A stretch of 62,371 nucleotides of DNA from Actinomadura sp. 6K520 (GTDB taxonomy: Bacteria > Actinomycetota > Actinomycetes > Streptosporangiales > Streptosporangiaceae): the NCBI RefSeq assembly GCF_004349245.1, contig NZ_SMLC01000024.1:1-62371 (forward strand), read 5' to 3'. Within the stretch, counting starts at the first letter, position 1; each line of letters starts with the position of its first letter. The notes beneath the pieces are model-generated. The model was not told where the DNA came from. It did no database searches and saw only the letters and a program-made list of their open reading frames with translations. The translations under genes were made by a program, and so were the position numbers. Below are positions 36,726-44,867 of this stretch, piece after piece.

Positions 36726-37523
36726 GTGGAGAACCGTTGGCGGCCCCGTTACCCCGCCTTGCCCGCCGGGGGGAATGCCTCCCGTGTGGGGGAGTGGTTC
36801 ACACGGGAGATCGCGGACGCCGGGCGGCTCCGGCTGTTCTGCTTCCTGGTGGCGTTCATCGCCGGGTTCCTGTTCATCCGGTTCAGCGTGCGGATGATCC
36901 GCCGACAGGTGCGGTGGTGGCCGGGGAACGTCACACCGGGCGGGCAGCACGTCCACCACGCGGTGTTCGGCCTCGTGTTCATGTGCGTCGGCGGCGTCGG
37001 CGGGCTGACCGTCGAGGACGGGTCGTCCGGGCTGGCTGCGGCCACCGCGGCGCTGTTCGGGGTCGGCGCCGCCCTCGTGCTGGACGAGTTCGCGCTCGTG
37101 TTCTACCTGCGGGACGTCTACTGGAGCGAGAAGGGCCGGCTGTCGGTCGAGGTCGTGTTCATCACCGTCGCCCTGTGCGGGCTGCTGCTGATGGGGCTGC
37201 ACCCGGTGGGGCTGGACGACGCGGCCGGAGACGGCCTGTGGGGCATCGTCCTCGCCCTCCTGTTCAACGTGGGCGTCGCCGTGATCGCCCTGCTCAAGGG
37301 CAAGATCTGGACGGGCGTCATCGGGCTCTTCGTCGGCGTGGTCGCGCTGGTCGGCGCGGTGCGGCTCGCGCGCCCGGACTCGCCCTGGGCGCGGCGCCGG
37401 TACGCGCCGGGCTCCCGGAAGGAGCGGTGGGCGCGCAACCGCGAACGCCGGTACCGGCGGCCCGTGCAGCGGCTCGGTGACCGGCTGAGCGACCTCGTCG
37501 CCGGCCGGCCCTCCACCAAGTAG
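36726..37523 (+). CDS. Integral membrane protein of unknown function
   Basis: 265 residues with about five to six membrane helices (near 36-55, 75-95, 98-118, 138-155, 170-190 and 193-213). Conserved-looking polar motifs are GGQHVHHAVFG and LVLDEFALVFYLRDVYW, shared by a family of actinobacterial membrane proteins without assigned role; His and acidic residues in the membrane hint at metal or cofactor binding. The C-terminus is strongly basic and cytoplasmic. Start GTG 36726. Downstream lies the left edge of the insertion element. Confidence 0.75.
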   Translation: MENRWRPRYPALPAGGNASRVGEWFTREIADAGRLRLFCFLVAFIAGFLFIRFSVRMIRRQVRWWPGNVTPGGQHVHHAVFGLVFMCVGGVGGLTVEDGSSGLAAATAALFGVGAALVLDEFALVFYLRDVYWSEKGRLSVEVVFITVALCGLLLMGLHPVGLDDAAGDGLWGIVLALLFNVGVAVIALLKGKIWTGVIGLFVGVVALVGAVRLARPDSPWARRRYAPGSRKERWARNRERRYRRPVQRLGDRLSDLVAGRPSTK

Positions 37524-37751
37524 GTTCGCTTGCCGTACTGAATTCTGCGAACCGGACGCGGAGCGCGGGCGTCTCACCGTTGGGTGGCCGTGGACGTCGG
37601 GGGACCGCGGCCACCCACCATCAGGTAGTGCGCGAGGGGACTGCCGGCTTCAGGCGGCGGATGAGTCGCGTCCCTCGCTCCTCCTTTCGGACTTTGTCGG
37701 TAGCCGTCGGTAGCGTCGGTCCACCGAGCGTGATGGTTTCAGGGGTGGGGC

Positions 37752-38936
37752 GTGCGTAGGTCTTTCAAGTTTCTGCTGCGGCCCACCGCGCGACAGGCCG
37801 GGTCCTTGGCCGCGTGCCTGGAAGACCACCGGAACCTGTACAACGCGGCGTTGGAGCACCGCCGCACCGCCTACCGCATGGCAGGGGTGACGGTGCGGTA
37901 CGGGGACCAGTCCGGCGACCTCAAGCACATCCGCGCTGACGACGCCGATGGGCAGGGCCGCTGGTCGTTCTGCTCCCAGCAGGCCACCCTGCGGCGTCTG
38001 GACAAGGCGTTCACCGCATTCTTCCGCCGCGTCAAGGCCGGGCGGCGGGCAGGGTTCCCCCGCTTCAAGGGCCGAGGCTGGTTCGACACGATCGAATGGC
38101 CCAGGGACGGCGACGGATGCCGCTGGAACTCCCAGCCCGAACACCCGGCCGCGACGTTCGTGCGGCTCCAGGGCATCGGGCACGTCCGCGTCCACCAGCA
38201 CCGCCCCATCGCCGGGACCGTGAAGACGATCAGTGTGAAGCGCGAAGGCCGCCGCTGGTTGTTGATCCTGTCGTGCGACGACGTCCCGGCCGCCCCGCTC
38301 CCGCAGACCGGTGCGGTGGCGGGGATCGATCTGGGTGTGGCGTCGCTGGTCACTACCAGCGACGGCGCCCATCTCGCCAACCCCCGGCACCTGCGGTCGG
38401 CGGCCGACCGGCTCGCCGCCGCGCAACGCGACCTGGCCCGGCGTAAACGCGGCTCGAACCGGCGCCGCAAGACCGCCCGCCGCGTCGCCGTGCTGCACGG
38501 CAAGGTCCGCCGTCAACGTCTGGACACCGCCCACAAGGCCGCGCTGTCCCTGGTCCGCGACTACGACCTGATCGTCTGCGAGGATCTGCGGATCGGGAAC
38601 ATGACCCGCTCGGCGTCCGGGACCGTTGAGGCACCGGGCCGGAACGTCGCGGCCAAGTCCGGTCTGAATCGTTCGATCCTGGATGCGGGTTGGGGGGTGT
38701 TCCTGCGGATCCTCGCGCACAAGGCTGAGAGCGCCGGTCGTGAGCTGATCGCAGTCGACCCCCGCAACACCTCCCGGAAGTGCGCGGCCTGCGGGCACTG
38801 CGCGGCCGGGAACCGCACCACCCAGGCCGAGTTCCATTGCCTGGCGTGCGGGCACACCGCGCACGCCGATGTGAACGCGGCTGTCAACATCCTGCGGGCA
38901 GGGCTTGCCCTTCGCGACGCCGCGGAAGCGGCTTAG
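37752..38936 (+). CDS. tnpB: RNA-guided TnpB nuclease / OrfB transposase
   Basis: 394 residues. N-terminal OrfB HTH-like region (FKFLLRPTARQAGSLAACLEDHRNLYN), then a RuvC nuclease with D193 (AGIDLGVASL), E277 (IVCEDLRIGN) and D373 (HADVNAAVNI), and a C4 zinc finger at C344/C347 and C363/C366. All catalytic residues are intact, so it should be an active omega-RNA-guided DNA nuclease if the RNA is made. GTG 37752. The omega RNA would overlap the gene's 3' end and finish at the right-end TCAC near 38971. Confidence 0.93.
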   Translation: MRRSFKFLLRPTARQAGSLAACLEDHRNLYNAALEHRRTAYRMAGVTVRYGDQSGDLKHIRADDADGQGRWSFCSQQATLRRLDKAFTAFFRRVKAGRRAGFPRFKGRGWFDTIEWPRDGDGCRWNSQPEHPAATFVRLQGIGHVRVHQHRPIAGTVKTISVKREGRRWLLILSCDDVPAAPLPQTGAVAGIDLGVASLVTTSDGAHLANPRHLRSAADRLAAAQRDLARRKRGSNRRRKTARRVAVLHGKVRRQRLDTAHKAALSLVRDYDLIVCEDLRIGNMTRSASGTVEAPGRNVAAKSGLNRSILDAGWGVFLRILAHKAESAGRELIAVDPRNTSRKCAACGHCAAGNRTTQAEFHCLACGHTAHADVNAAVNILRAGLALRDAAEAA

Positions 38937-39403
38937 CGAGAAGCCGCCCCTTCAGGGGGCGGAGGAGTCACCAGTAGGGGGACGGCCCGCCACCACTGGG
39001 CGCGCTTGTCGGTGCGGCGCACCCCGAACCCGCCGAGTTCCGCGCTGGAACTCGCCTCCCCGGTCCCGAAGTCGACGCGGCCGCCGGACACGAGGTCGAG
39101 CGTCGCGATCCGCTCGGCGATCCGGGCGGGATGGTTGACGGCCGGCGGCAGTTGCACGATGCCGTGCCCGAGCCGAATCCGCTTCGTCCGCTGCGAAGCG
39201 GCCCCGAGGAACACCTCCGGCGCAGAAGAGTGCGAGTACTCCTCCAGGAAGTGGTGCTCCACCTCCCACACATAGTCGAACCCCACCCGATCGGCGATCT
39301 CCACCTGGTCAAGCGCGTCCTGGTAGAGCTTCAGCTCCTGCCCGTCACTCCACGGCCGCGGCAACTGGTGCTCGTAGAAGAGTCCGAAGCGGATCGTGAC
39401 CAC
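38933..39403 (-). pseudogene. Truncated luciferase-like monooxygenase (LLM), N-terminal fragment
   Basis: Open frame of 156 residues that begins like a full LLM flavin monooxygenase (RFGLFYEHQLPRPW, DYVWEVEHHFLEEYSHSSAPEVFLGAASQRTKRIRLGHGIVQLPPAVNHPARIAERIATLDLVSGGRVDFGTGEASS). It is cut about residue 143, at the right end of the TnpB element. The last dozen codons (PPPPEGAASR) come from the element. Full enzymes have about 350-400 residues, and no remaining part lies left of the element. Non-functional; GTG 39403 is the presumed original start. Confidence 0.85.
38937..38971 (+). ncRNA. Probable 3' end of the TnpB guide (omega) RNA scaffold
   Basis: The segment after the tnpB stop folds into a 7-bp GC hairpin and ends GAGGAGTCAC, the usual layout of the scaffold next to the guide. 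The guide would then be the flanking sequence starting about 38972 (CAGTAGGGGGACGGCC), which is the interrupted gene. The 5' end, inside tnpB, cannot be set from sequence. Confidence 0.45.
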
Positions 39404-39495
39404 CTCCCGGTACGGGATCGGGTGGCGCCGCCCGTCGTCACCCGGTCGCCCTGCGAGCCAGCCTCACCCCGATTGGACGTCCCGTCAACAACGAG

Positions 39496-39509
39496 CAAGC
39501 GTTCGCTTG
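39496..39509. promoter_or_regulatory. TetR-type operator-like palindrome CAAGCGTTCGCTTG
   Basis: Two perfect 6-bp arms around TT, 57 bp before the CoA-transferase start and in the gap shared with the damaged LLM gene. Form and length match typical TetR-family operators. No TetR gene lies in the window. Confidence 0.6.
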
Positions 39510-39565
39510 ACGAGGTGGGGGCTGCGGCGGGACCGTGATCCGGACGGTACGGCGGAGGGGGCGGG

Positions 39566-40600
39566 ATGGCGCTGCTGGACGGGCTGCGGGTTCTTGATCT
39601 GACGATGTGGCGGCCCGGTCCGTACGCGACGCAGCTGCTGGCCCAGCTCGGTGCGGACGTGATCAAGGTGGAGCCGCCCGGCGGGGAGCCGATGCGGATG
39701 TTCCGGAGCCACTTCGACGTCCTCAACCGGCACAAGCGCAGCATGGTGCTCGACCTCAAGTCGGAGGACGGGCTGGCGCGGTGCCTGGAGCTCGCCGGGG
39801 GCGCGGAGGTGTTCGTGGAGGGATTCCGGCCGGGAGTCGCCGACCGGCTCGGCGTGGGGTACGGGGCGCTGCGCGAACGCAACCCCGCGCTCGTCTACTG
39901 CTCCATTTCCGGCTACGGCGCCGAAGGGCCGCTGTCGGACGTCCCCGGGCACGACATCAACTATCGGGCCTATGCGGCCGCGCTGCCGCCGGACGCCGTG
40001 TCGCCGGAGGCCGACGAGCTGCCGGTGGCGGACATGGCGGCCGCCACGATGGCCGCCTTCGCGATCAGCGCGGGCTGCCTGAAGGCGCGGGCCACCGGTG
40101 CCGGCGACCGGATCGACCTCGGGATGGCGGACGTCCTCGCGCACTGGGTCGGCACCGTCCCGGAGGCGACGCGACGGTCGGGGGCGGGCCCGGTCCCGGG
40201 CTACGGCGTCTATCCGACGAAGGACGGCCAGAAGATCACGCTCGGTGTCGTCTCCGAAGACCGGCTCTGGGGCGCGACCTGCCGCGCTCTGGGGATCGGC
40301 GAGCACGCGGACGTTCCCTTCGCCGAGCGGCTGGGCAGGATCGGGGAGCTGGACGGGGCCGTGACCGCGGCGGTGGCGAAGCTCACCCGGGCGGAGGCCG
40401 TCGAGCTGCTGACCGCGGCCGGTGCGCCCGTCGCTCCTGTGCTGTCGCACGCCGAGATGCTGGGCCTCGACCACTTCGGTCAGCGTGCGGTGCAGGAGGA
40501 GGGGCCGGTGCGGACGACCGTCCACCCGCCGCTGCCCGAAGGCCCCGTCGCCGGGCTGGACGAGCATCGCGGGCAGATCTGGCGGAGTCGCACGGCCTGA
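39566..40600 (+). CDS. Class III CoA-transferase (CaiB/BaiF family)
   Basis: 344 residues. GLRVLDLTMWRPGPYATQLLAQLGADVIKVEPPGGEPMR opens the CaiB/BaiF fold; LDLKSEDG, FVEGFRPGVADRLGVGY, CSISGYGAEGPL and the catalytic-aspartate region LPVADMAAATMAAFAI all match. It transfers CoA between carboxylic acids; relatives handle formate/oxalate, bile acids or methylacyl-CoA racemisation. ATG 39566. A TetR-like operator lies upstream. Substrate unknown. Confidence 0.9.
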   Translation: MALLDGLRVLDLTMWRPGPYATQLLAQLGADVIKVEPPGGEPMRMFRSHFDVLNRHKRSMVLDLKSEDGLARCLELAGGAEVFVEGFRPGVADRLGVGYGALRERNPALVYCSISGYGAEGPLSDVPGHDINYRAYAAALPPDAVSPEADELPVADMAAATMAAFAISAGCLKARATGAGDRIDLGMADVLAHWVGTVPEATRRSGAGPVPGYGVYPTKDGQKITLGVVSEDRLWGATCRALGIGEHADVPFAERLGRIGELDGAVTAAVAKLTRAEAVELLTAAGAPVAPVLSHAEMLGLDHFGQRAVQEEGPVRTTVHPPLPEGPVAGLDEHRGQIWRSRTA

Positions 40601-40642
40601 AAATCAGGTGGGAATGTCCGGCTTGTTTGGCATGCTGGGGAC

Positions 40643-43555
40643 GTGAGCCCACGTGCGATGAGTCCCGTCCTGGTCGGCAGATCCGCCGAGCTGGCGGAGT
40701 TGGCGGACGCGCTCGCCGCCGCACCCGGGGCCGTGCTCATCGGCGGTGACGCCGGTGTCGGCAAGACCCGGCTGATCCGCGAGTACGCCCGGTCCGTGGA
40801 CGCCCGGGTGCTCGCCGGCGGCTGCCTGGAACTCGGCTCCGACGGCCTTCCGTTCGCGCCGTTCACGACCGTCCTGCGCGACCTCGTCCGCGACATCGGC
40901 ACCGACGGGGTCGCCGGGCTCGTGCCGCGCGGCGACACCGGCGGACTCGCCCGGCTGCTGCCCGAGTTCGGGGAGCCGGAGAGCGACGCCGCGTCCGGCG
41001 AGGAGCGCGCGCGCCTGTTCGAGGTCATGCTGACGCTGCTGGAGCGGCTGGCCGAGCGCGGCCCGGTCGTGCTGGTCGTGGAGGACGCGCACTGGGCCGA
41101 CCGCTCCACCCGCGACCTGCTGGCCTTCCTGATCCGCAACCTCGGCACCGCGCCGATCCTTATCGTCGTGACGTACCGGTCGGACGAGCTGCACCGCAGC
41201 CATCCGCTGCGCCCGCTGCTCGCCGGGCTGGAGCGGGTGGAGCACGTGCGGCGCGCGGAGATCGCGCCGCTGACCCGCACGGACATCGCCGCGCTCGTGA
41301 CCGAGCTGCTCGGCCGGACGCCGCCGCCCGGCCTGGTCGAGCGGATCGCCGTCCGCAGCGAGGGCAACCCGCTGTTCATCGAGGCGCTGCTCGACGACGA
41401 CGGCACGCTGGCGTGCGAACTGCCCGAGTCGCTGCGCGACCTGCTGCTCGCCGGTGTGCAGCGGCTCCCGGAGGAGACGCAGGACGTGCTGCGGGACGCG
41501 AGCGGCGGCGGCACCCGCATCGAGCACGCGCTGCTGGCGGCCGTCACCGGCCTCGGCGACGGCGGGCTGACCCGCGCGCTGCGTCCCGCCGTCGCCGCGA
41601 ACGTCCTCGTCGTGGAGGGCGACGGCTACGCGTTCCGGCACGCGCTGATCCGCGAGGTCATCCACGACGACCTGCTGCCCGGCGAGCACACGCGGCTCCA
41701 CCGCCGCTACGCGGAGGCGCTGGAGAACGATCCCGGGCTCGTTCCGGCGGGACGGCTATGGGTCGAGCTCAGCCACCACTGGAAGGCCGCCCACGACAGC
41801 ACGTGGGCGCTGGTCGCGTCGTGGCGGGCCGCCGCCGACGCGCGCAAGGCCCTCGCCTACGCCGAATGCCTGGCGATGCTGTCGAGCGTCCTCGAACTGT
41901 GGGACCGGGTCCCGGACGCGGCCGAACGCATCGGCGCCGACCACGGCACCGTCCTGGAGCAGGCCGCGGCCGCCGCGGACCAGGCCGGCGAGTTCGACCG
42001 CGGCATCAAGCTCGTCACCGCGGCGCTGCGCGAGGTCGACGGCGTCCGGGAGGGGGCCGGTGACCGCGACCCGGCCCGCGTGGCGATGCTGCTGGAACTG
42101 CGCGGGCGCATGCGCTACCAGATGGCGCGCCCGGGTTTCGTCGAGGACCTGCGGTCCGCCGTGGCGATGCTGCCGGCCGACCCGCCGACGGCGCTGCGTG
42201 CGCGGGCGCTGTCCACGCTGGGGAACTACGTCCGCCTCACCCCCGAGATCGACGAGGCGCGCAACGCGGCGGACGAGGCGCTGGCGGTCGCCCGCGCGCT
42301 CGGCGACCCGGTCACCGAGGCCGAGGCGCTGATCACCCGGTTCTGCGCCGACGTCGACTACATCGACGAGGAGAACCTCGCCGAGATCGACCGGACGGTG
42401 GTGAGCATCGGCGACCAGCGGGTCCTGCTGCGCTTCCACGTGATCAAGTCGCATTTCCTGGAGGGCGCGGGACGGCACGAGGAGGCCGCCGCGGTCGCCG
42501 GGCGCGGCATCGAGCTCGCCCGCGAGTTCGGGGTGGCCCGCACGCAGGGCACGTCCCTGTCCATCAACACGGCCGAGCCGCTGGTGTCGCTCGGCCGGTG
42601 GGACGAGGCGACCGCCGTGCTGAACCAGGCGATGGAGCAGGATCCGGCCGTGACGACCCGGACGTCGCTGCTCGTCCTGTCCGGCTGGCTGGCGCTGGCG
42701 CGCGGCGACCTGCCCACCGCGCGGAAGCGGCTGGCCGGCTCCCGCGAGATCATGAACCTCAAGATGAAGTGGCTGAAGACCCAGGACTACTTCAGCACCC
42801 TCTGGCTCGAGGCCAACGTCGCGCTTGCGGAGGGACGCCCCGAGGCCGGGCTGGACGCGGTCCGTCCGGTCCTGGAGAACCCCGGCCTGCCCGACGACGC
42901 CCGGTACGCGTGGCCCGCGCTGGTCACCGGCGCGTCGATCTGCGCGGAGCTCGGCGACGCCGCCGCCGACGACCTGCGGCGCATCGAGGAACGCGCCGCC
43001 GGCCTCAACGTCGTCGGCCCGCTCCAGGACGCGCATCGGCGCACGTTCGCCGCCGCGGCCGCTCGCGCCCGCGGCGTCCTCGACCTCGCCGCCTGGGAGG
43101 CTGCCGCGGCGGCATGGGAGGCGCTCGGCAACCCGTACCAGCGGGCGTGCGCGCTGCTCAACGCGGCGCGGGCCGCGCTGGCGGACGGCGACCACGACGC
43201 GGCCGCGGTCCGGCTGCGCACCGCGGCGGAGCTGGCCGGCGGCCTCGGCGCCGTCCCGCTCGGCGATCGCGTCGCCGACCTGCTGCGCCGCACCCGCACC
43301 GCCCGCGGGGGCGAGTCCGCGGCACCGCTGGGGCTGACGCCGCGCGAGTACGAGGTGCTGCGCCTGGTCGCCGAGGGCCGCAGCAACCGCGACATCGCCG
43401 AGGCGCTGTTCATCTCGGTGAAGACCGCCAGCGTGCACGTCTCCAACATCCTCGGGAAGCTGGACGTGGCCAGCCGCGGCGAGGCGGCCGCGACCGCGCA
43501 CCGCCTGTCGCTGTTCGGCGTCCCGGCCGGGCGGGACGGCGCCCCGGTGGGCTGA
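40643..43555 (+). CDS. Large ATP-binding LuxR-family (LAL/MalT-like) regulator
   Basis: 970 residues. N-terminal AAA/NACHT-like ATPase with Walker A GGDAGVGKT (34-42) and Walker B VVLVVEDAHWAD, a long helical repeat middle (TPR-like), and a C-terminal LuxR helix-turn-helix (LTPREYEVLRLVAEGRSNRDIAEALFISVKTASVHVSNILGKLDV). LAL regulators usually activate pathway clusters in response to a ligand and ATP. GTG 40643 or ATG 40658 may start it. No obvious target cluster is adjacent; the upstream CoA-transferase is a candidate neighbour. Confidence 0.92.
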   Translation: MSPRAMSPVLVGRSAELAELADALAAAPGAVLIGGDAGVGKTRLIREYARSVDARVLAGGCLELGSDGLPFAPFTTVLRDLVRDIGTDGVAGLVPRGDTGGLARLLPEFGEPESDAASGEERARLFEVMLTLLERLAERGPVVLVVEDAHWADRSTRDLLAFLIRNLGTAPILIVVTYRSDELHRSHPLRPLLAGLERVEHVRRAEIAPLTRTDIAALVTELLGRTPPPGLVERIAVRSEGNPLFIEALLDDDGTLACELPESLRDLLLAGVQRLPEETQDVLRDASGGGTRIEHALLAAVTGLGDGGLTRALRPAVAANVLVVEGDGYAFRHALIREVIHDDLLPGEHTRLHRRYAEALENDPGLVPAGRLWVELSHHWKAAHDSTWALVASWRAAADARKALAYAECLAMLSSVLELWDRVPDAAERIGADHGTVLEQAAAAADQAGEFDRGIKLVTAALREVDGVREGAGDRDPARVAMLLELRGRMRYQMARPGFVEDLRSAVAMLPADPPTALRARALSTLGNYVRLTPEIDEARNAADEALAVARALGDPVTEAEALITRFCADVDYIDEENLAEIDRTVVSIGDQRVLLRFHVIKSHFLEGAGRHEEAAAVAGRGIELAREFGVARTQGTSLSINTAEPLVSLGRWDEATAVLNQAMEQDPAVTTRTSLLVLSGWLALARGDLPTARKRLAGSREIMNLKMKWLKTQDYFSTLWLEANVALAEGRPEAGLDAVRPVLENPGLPDDARYAWPALVTGASICAELGDAAADDLRRIEERAAGLNVVGPLQDAHRRTFAAAAARARGVLDLAAWEAAAAAWEALGNPYQRACALLNAARAALADGDHDAAAVRLRTAAELAGGLGAVPLGDRVADLLRRTRTARGGESAAPLGLTPREYEVLRLVAEGRSNRDIAEALFISVKTASVHVSNILGKLDVASRGEAAATAHRLSLFGVPAGRDGAPVG

Positions 43556-43568
43556 TCCGGTGGGCTGA

Positions 43569-43612
43569 TTCGGTGGCGGGGATCTCCCCTCCGCAGGACC
43601 CCCGCCGCCGAA
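43569..43612 (+). terminator. Hairpin after the LAL regulator gene
   Basis: A 13-bp stem with one G-T pair (43569-43581 with 43600-43612) and an 18-nt loop, 13 bp after the stop codon. No T-tract. Probable terminator. Confidence 0.55.
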
Positions 43613-43780
43613 CCGTCGGACCACACGGGAACTTCGTGGCCGGCCTTCGCGGTGACGTCCCGCGGAAGCAGGCGGTGCTTCGCCGCCCGGAGAGGCGGCC
43701 CGTCATCGTTCCGGCCACTGCACAGTTTCGCGGTCGAGGGGCCGCGGTGTGCTGGACGACATACCGGTTCGCGGCGCTGG
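43613..43780. other. Intergenic region between convergent genes
   Basis: No supported gene. It lies between the LAL-regulator hairpin and the methyltransferase terminator. No further structure was noticed beyond ordinary GC-rich sequence. Confidence 0.4.
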
Positions 43781-43824
43781 AAAAAAGCGACGGGGACGGA
43801 TCACGTTCCGTGATCCGTCCCCGT
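43781..43824 (-). terminator. Textbook intrinsic terminator with T-tract
   Basis: Perfect 16-bp inverted repeat (43790-43805 with 43809-43824, 3-nt loop). Read on the minus strand, it is followed by CGC and six T (43786-43781). Ends the methyltransferase gene at 43854. Rare in this window in having a real U-tract. Confidence 0.92.
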
Positions 43825-43853
43825 TCCGGCCTGCGCGGGCGTGCCCGGGTGGG

Positions 43854-44687
43854 TCAGCGCGGCACGCGGGCGACGCAGAACACCGTCTGCCCGAACGGCG
43901 GCTTGACCACGCGCTCGATGGTGCGGGTGAGCGGCACGACCGTCCGGTCGTAGATCTTGACGAGCTTCGGGTCGGGGTAGCCGGCGCCGCCGCGGCGGAC
44001 CGCGAACCACCAGGCGATCCCGCCCAGGAAGTTGATCGGCTTGAGCACCTCGGGGACGAGGCCCGCCTCGCGGACCGACGCCTCCAGCGTCTTCGGCGTG
44101 TAGCGGGTGACGTGCCCGACCTTGCGGTCGAAGTCCCCGTAGAGCTGCATGTAGCCGGGCACCCAGATGACGATCCGGCCGCCGGGCTCGGTGACGGCGG
44201 CGAGGTCGCGCAGCGCCTGGACGTCGTCCTTGATGTGCTCCAGGACGTTCATCATCACGACGGTGTCGACCTTCCGCCGGATCACGATGTCGGCGGGCAG
44301 CGCCAGGTCGATGACCTCGACGTCGTCGCTGCCGTCGTAGCGCTTGCGCAGCTCGCCGACGCAGTACGGGTCGTTGTCGCTGACGACGAGGTAGTCGAGG
44401 CGCCCGGCGAACTGCTCGGAGAAGTGCCCGAGACCCGAGCCGACCTCCAGCATGGACCGCCCGACGTGCGGCGCGACGGTCTCGTACTCGTACTTGCGGT
44501 AGTTGCGGGCCTCGTCCCCGCCCAGGTGGTTCTCCAGCGCGCCATCTCCGGCGGCGGGCTGGACGACGTCCCCGTCCGCGCCCCCGCCCGGCGGCGCCGG
44601 AGCGGCGGCGCCGGAGCTCTTCGGGCGGCTGCCGACGAGGCTGAGGAGGGTTCCTGCGATGGACTTCTTCTGACCAGTTGAGTGCAT
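43854..44687 (-). CDS. Class I SAM methyltransferase (glycan/envelope-type)
   Basis: 277 residues. A Ser/Ala/Gly/Pro-rich N-terminus of about 45 residues, then Rossmann motif I SMLEVGSGLGHFSEQF, acidic SDNDPYCV, motif VDTVVMMNVLEHIKDDVQAL and PGGRIVIWVPGYMQLYGDFDRKVGHVTRYTPKTL, a pattern typical of methyltransferases near glycosyltransferases. ATG 44687 was chosen over GTG 44741 by its G-rich upstream site and plausible N-terminus. Monocistronic, with a strong terminator. Acceptor unknown. Confidence 0.85.
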   Translation of the reverse strand: MHSTGQKKSIAGTLLSLVGSRPKSSGAAAPAPPGGGADGDVVQPAAGDGALENHLGGDEARNYRKYEYETVAPHVGRSMLEVGSGLGHFSEQFAGRLDYLVVSDNDPYCVGELRKRYDGSDDVEVIDLALPADIVIRRKVDTVVMMNVLEHIKDDVQALRDLAAVTEPGGRIVIWVPGYMQLYGDFDRKVGHVTRYTPKTLEASVREAGLVPEVLKPINFLGGIAWWFAVRRGGAGYPDPKLVKIYDRTVVPLTRTIERVVKPPFGQTVFCVARVPR

Positions 44688-44867
44688 TGTTCCCGCTCGC
44701 TGGGTGCGTGGGCGCTCGGATTCTCGTTCGCCGGATCGCATGACCTGATCCGCTCGGACGGTCCGATCTCTGGCGCGAAGCCGGGCCAGTCTACCCAGCC
44801 GCGGGCGGCCGGCGCCCGGCGGTGACCGTGCGCCGCCCTCGCCGGCCGCCTTGACCAGCCGTCTCGG

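Larger units (their letters stand above)
37640..38972 (+). mobile_element. IS200/IS605-group element, OrfB/TnpB only
   Basis: A single-gene element with tnpB and subterminal hairpins but no tnpA (IS1341-like, non-autonomous). The left end has a hairpin around 37643-37658 followed by GATGAGTCGC. The right end has CCGCCCC-TTCAG-GGGGCGG (38944-38962) followed by GAGGAGTCAC ending at 38971. The ends resemble each other, as expected for TnpA-recognised hairpins. Boundaries are approximate: the left is less certain than the right. Insertion removed most of a luciferase-like gene on the right flank. Confidence 0.75.

Noticed and set aside
37643..37680. A second, older TnpB insertion upstream of tnpB
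   Set aside because: The resemblance of this hairpin to the right end is expected, since both ends of IS200/IS605 elements carry TnpA-recognised hairpins. It is treated as the left end.
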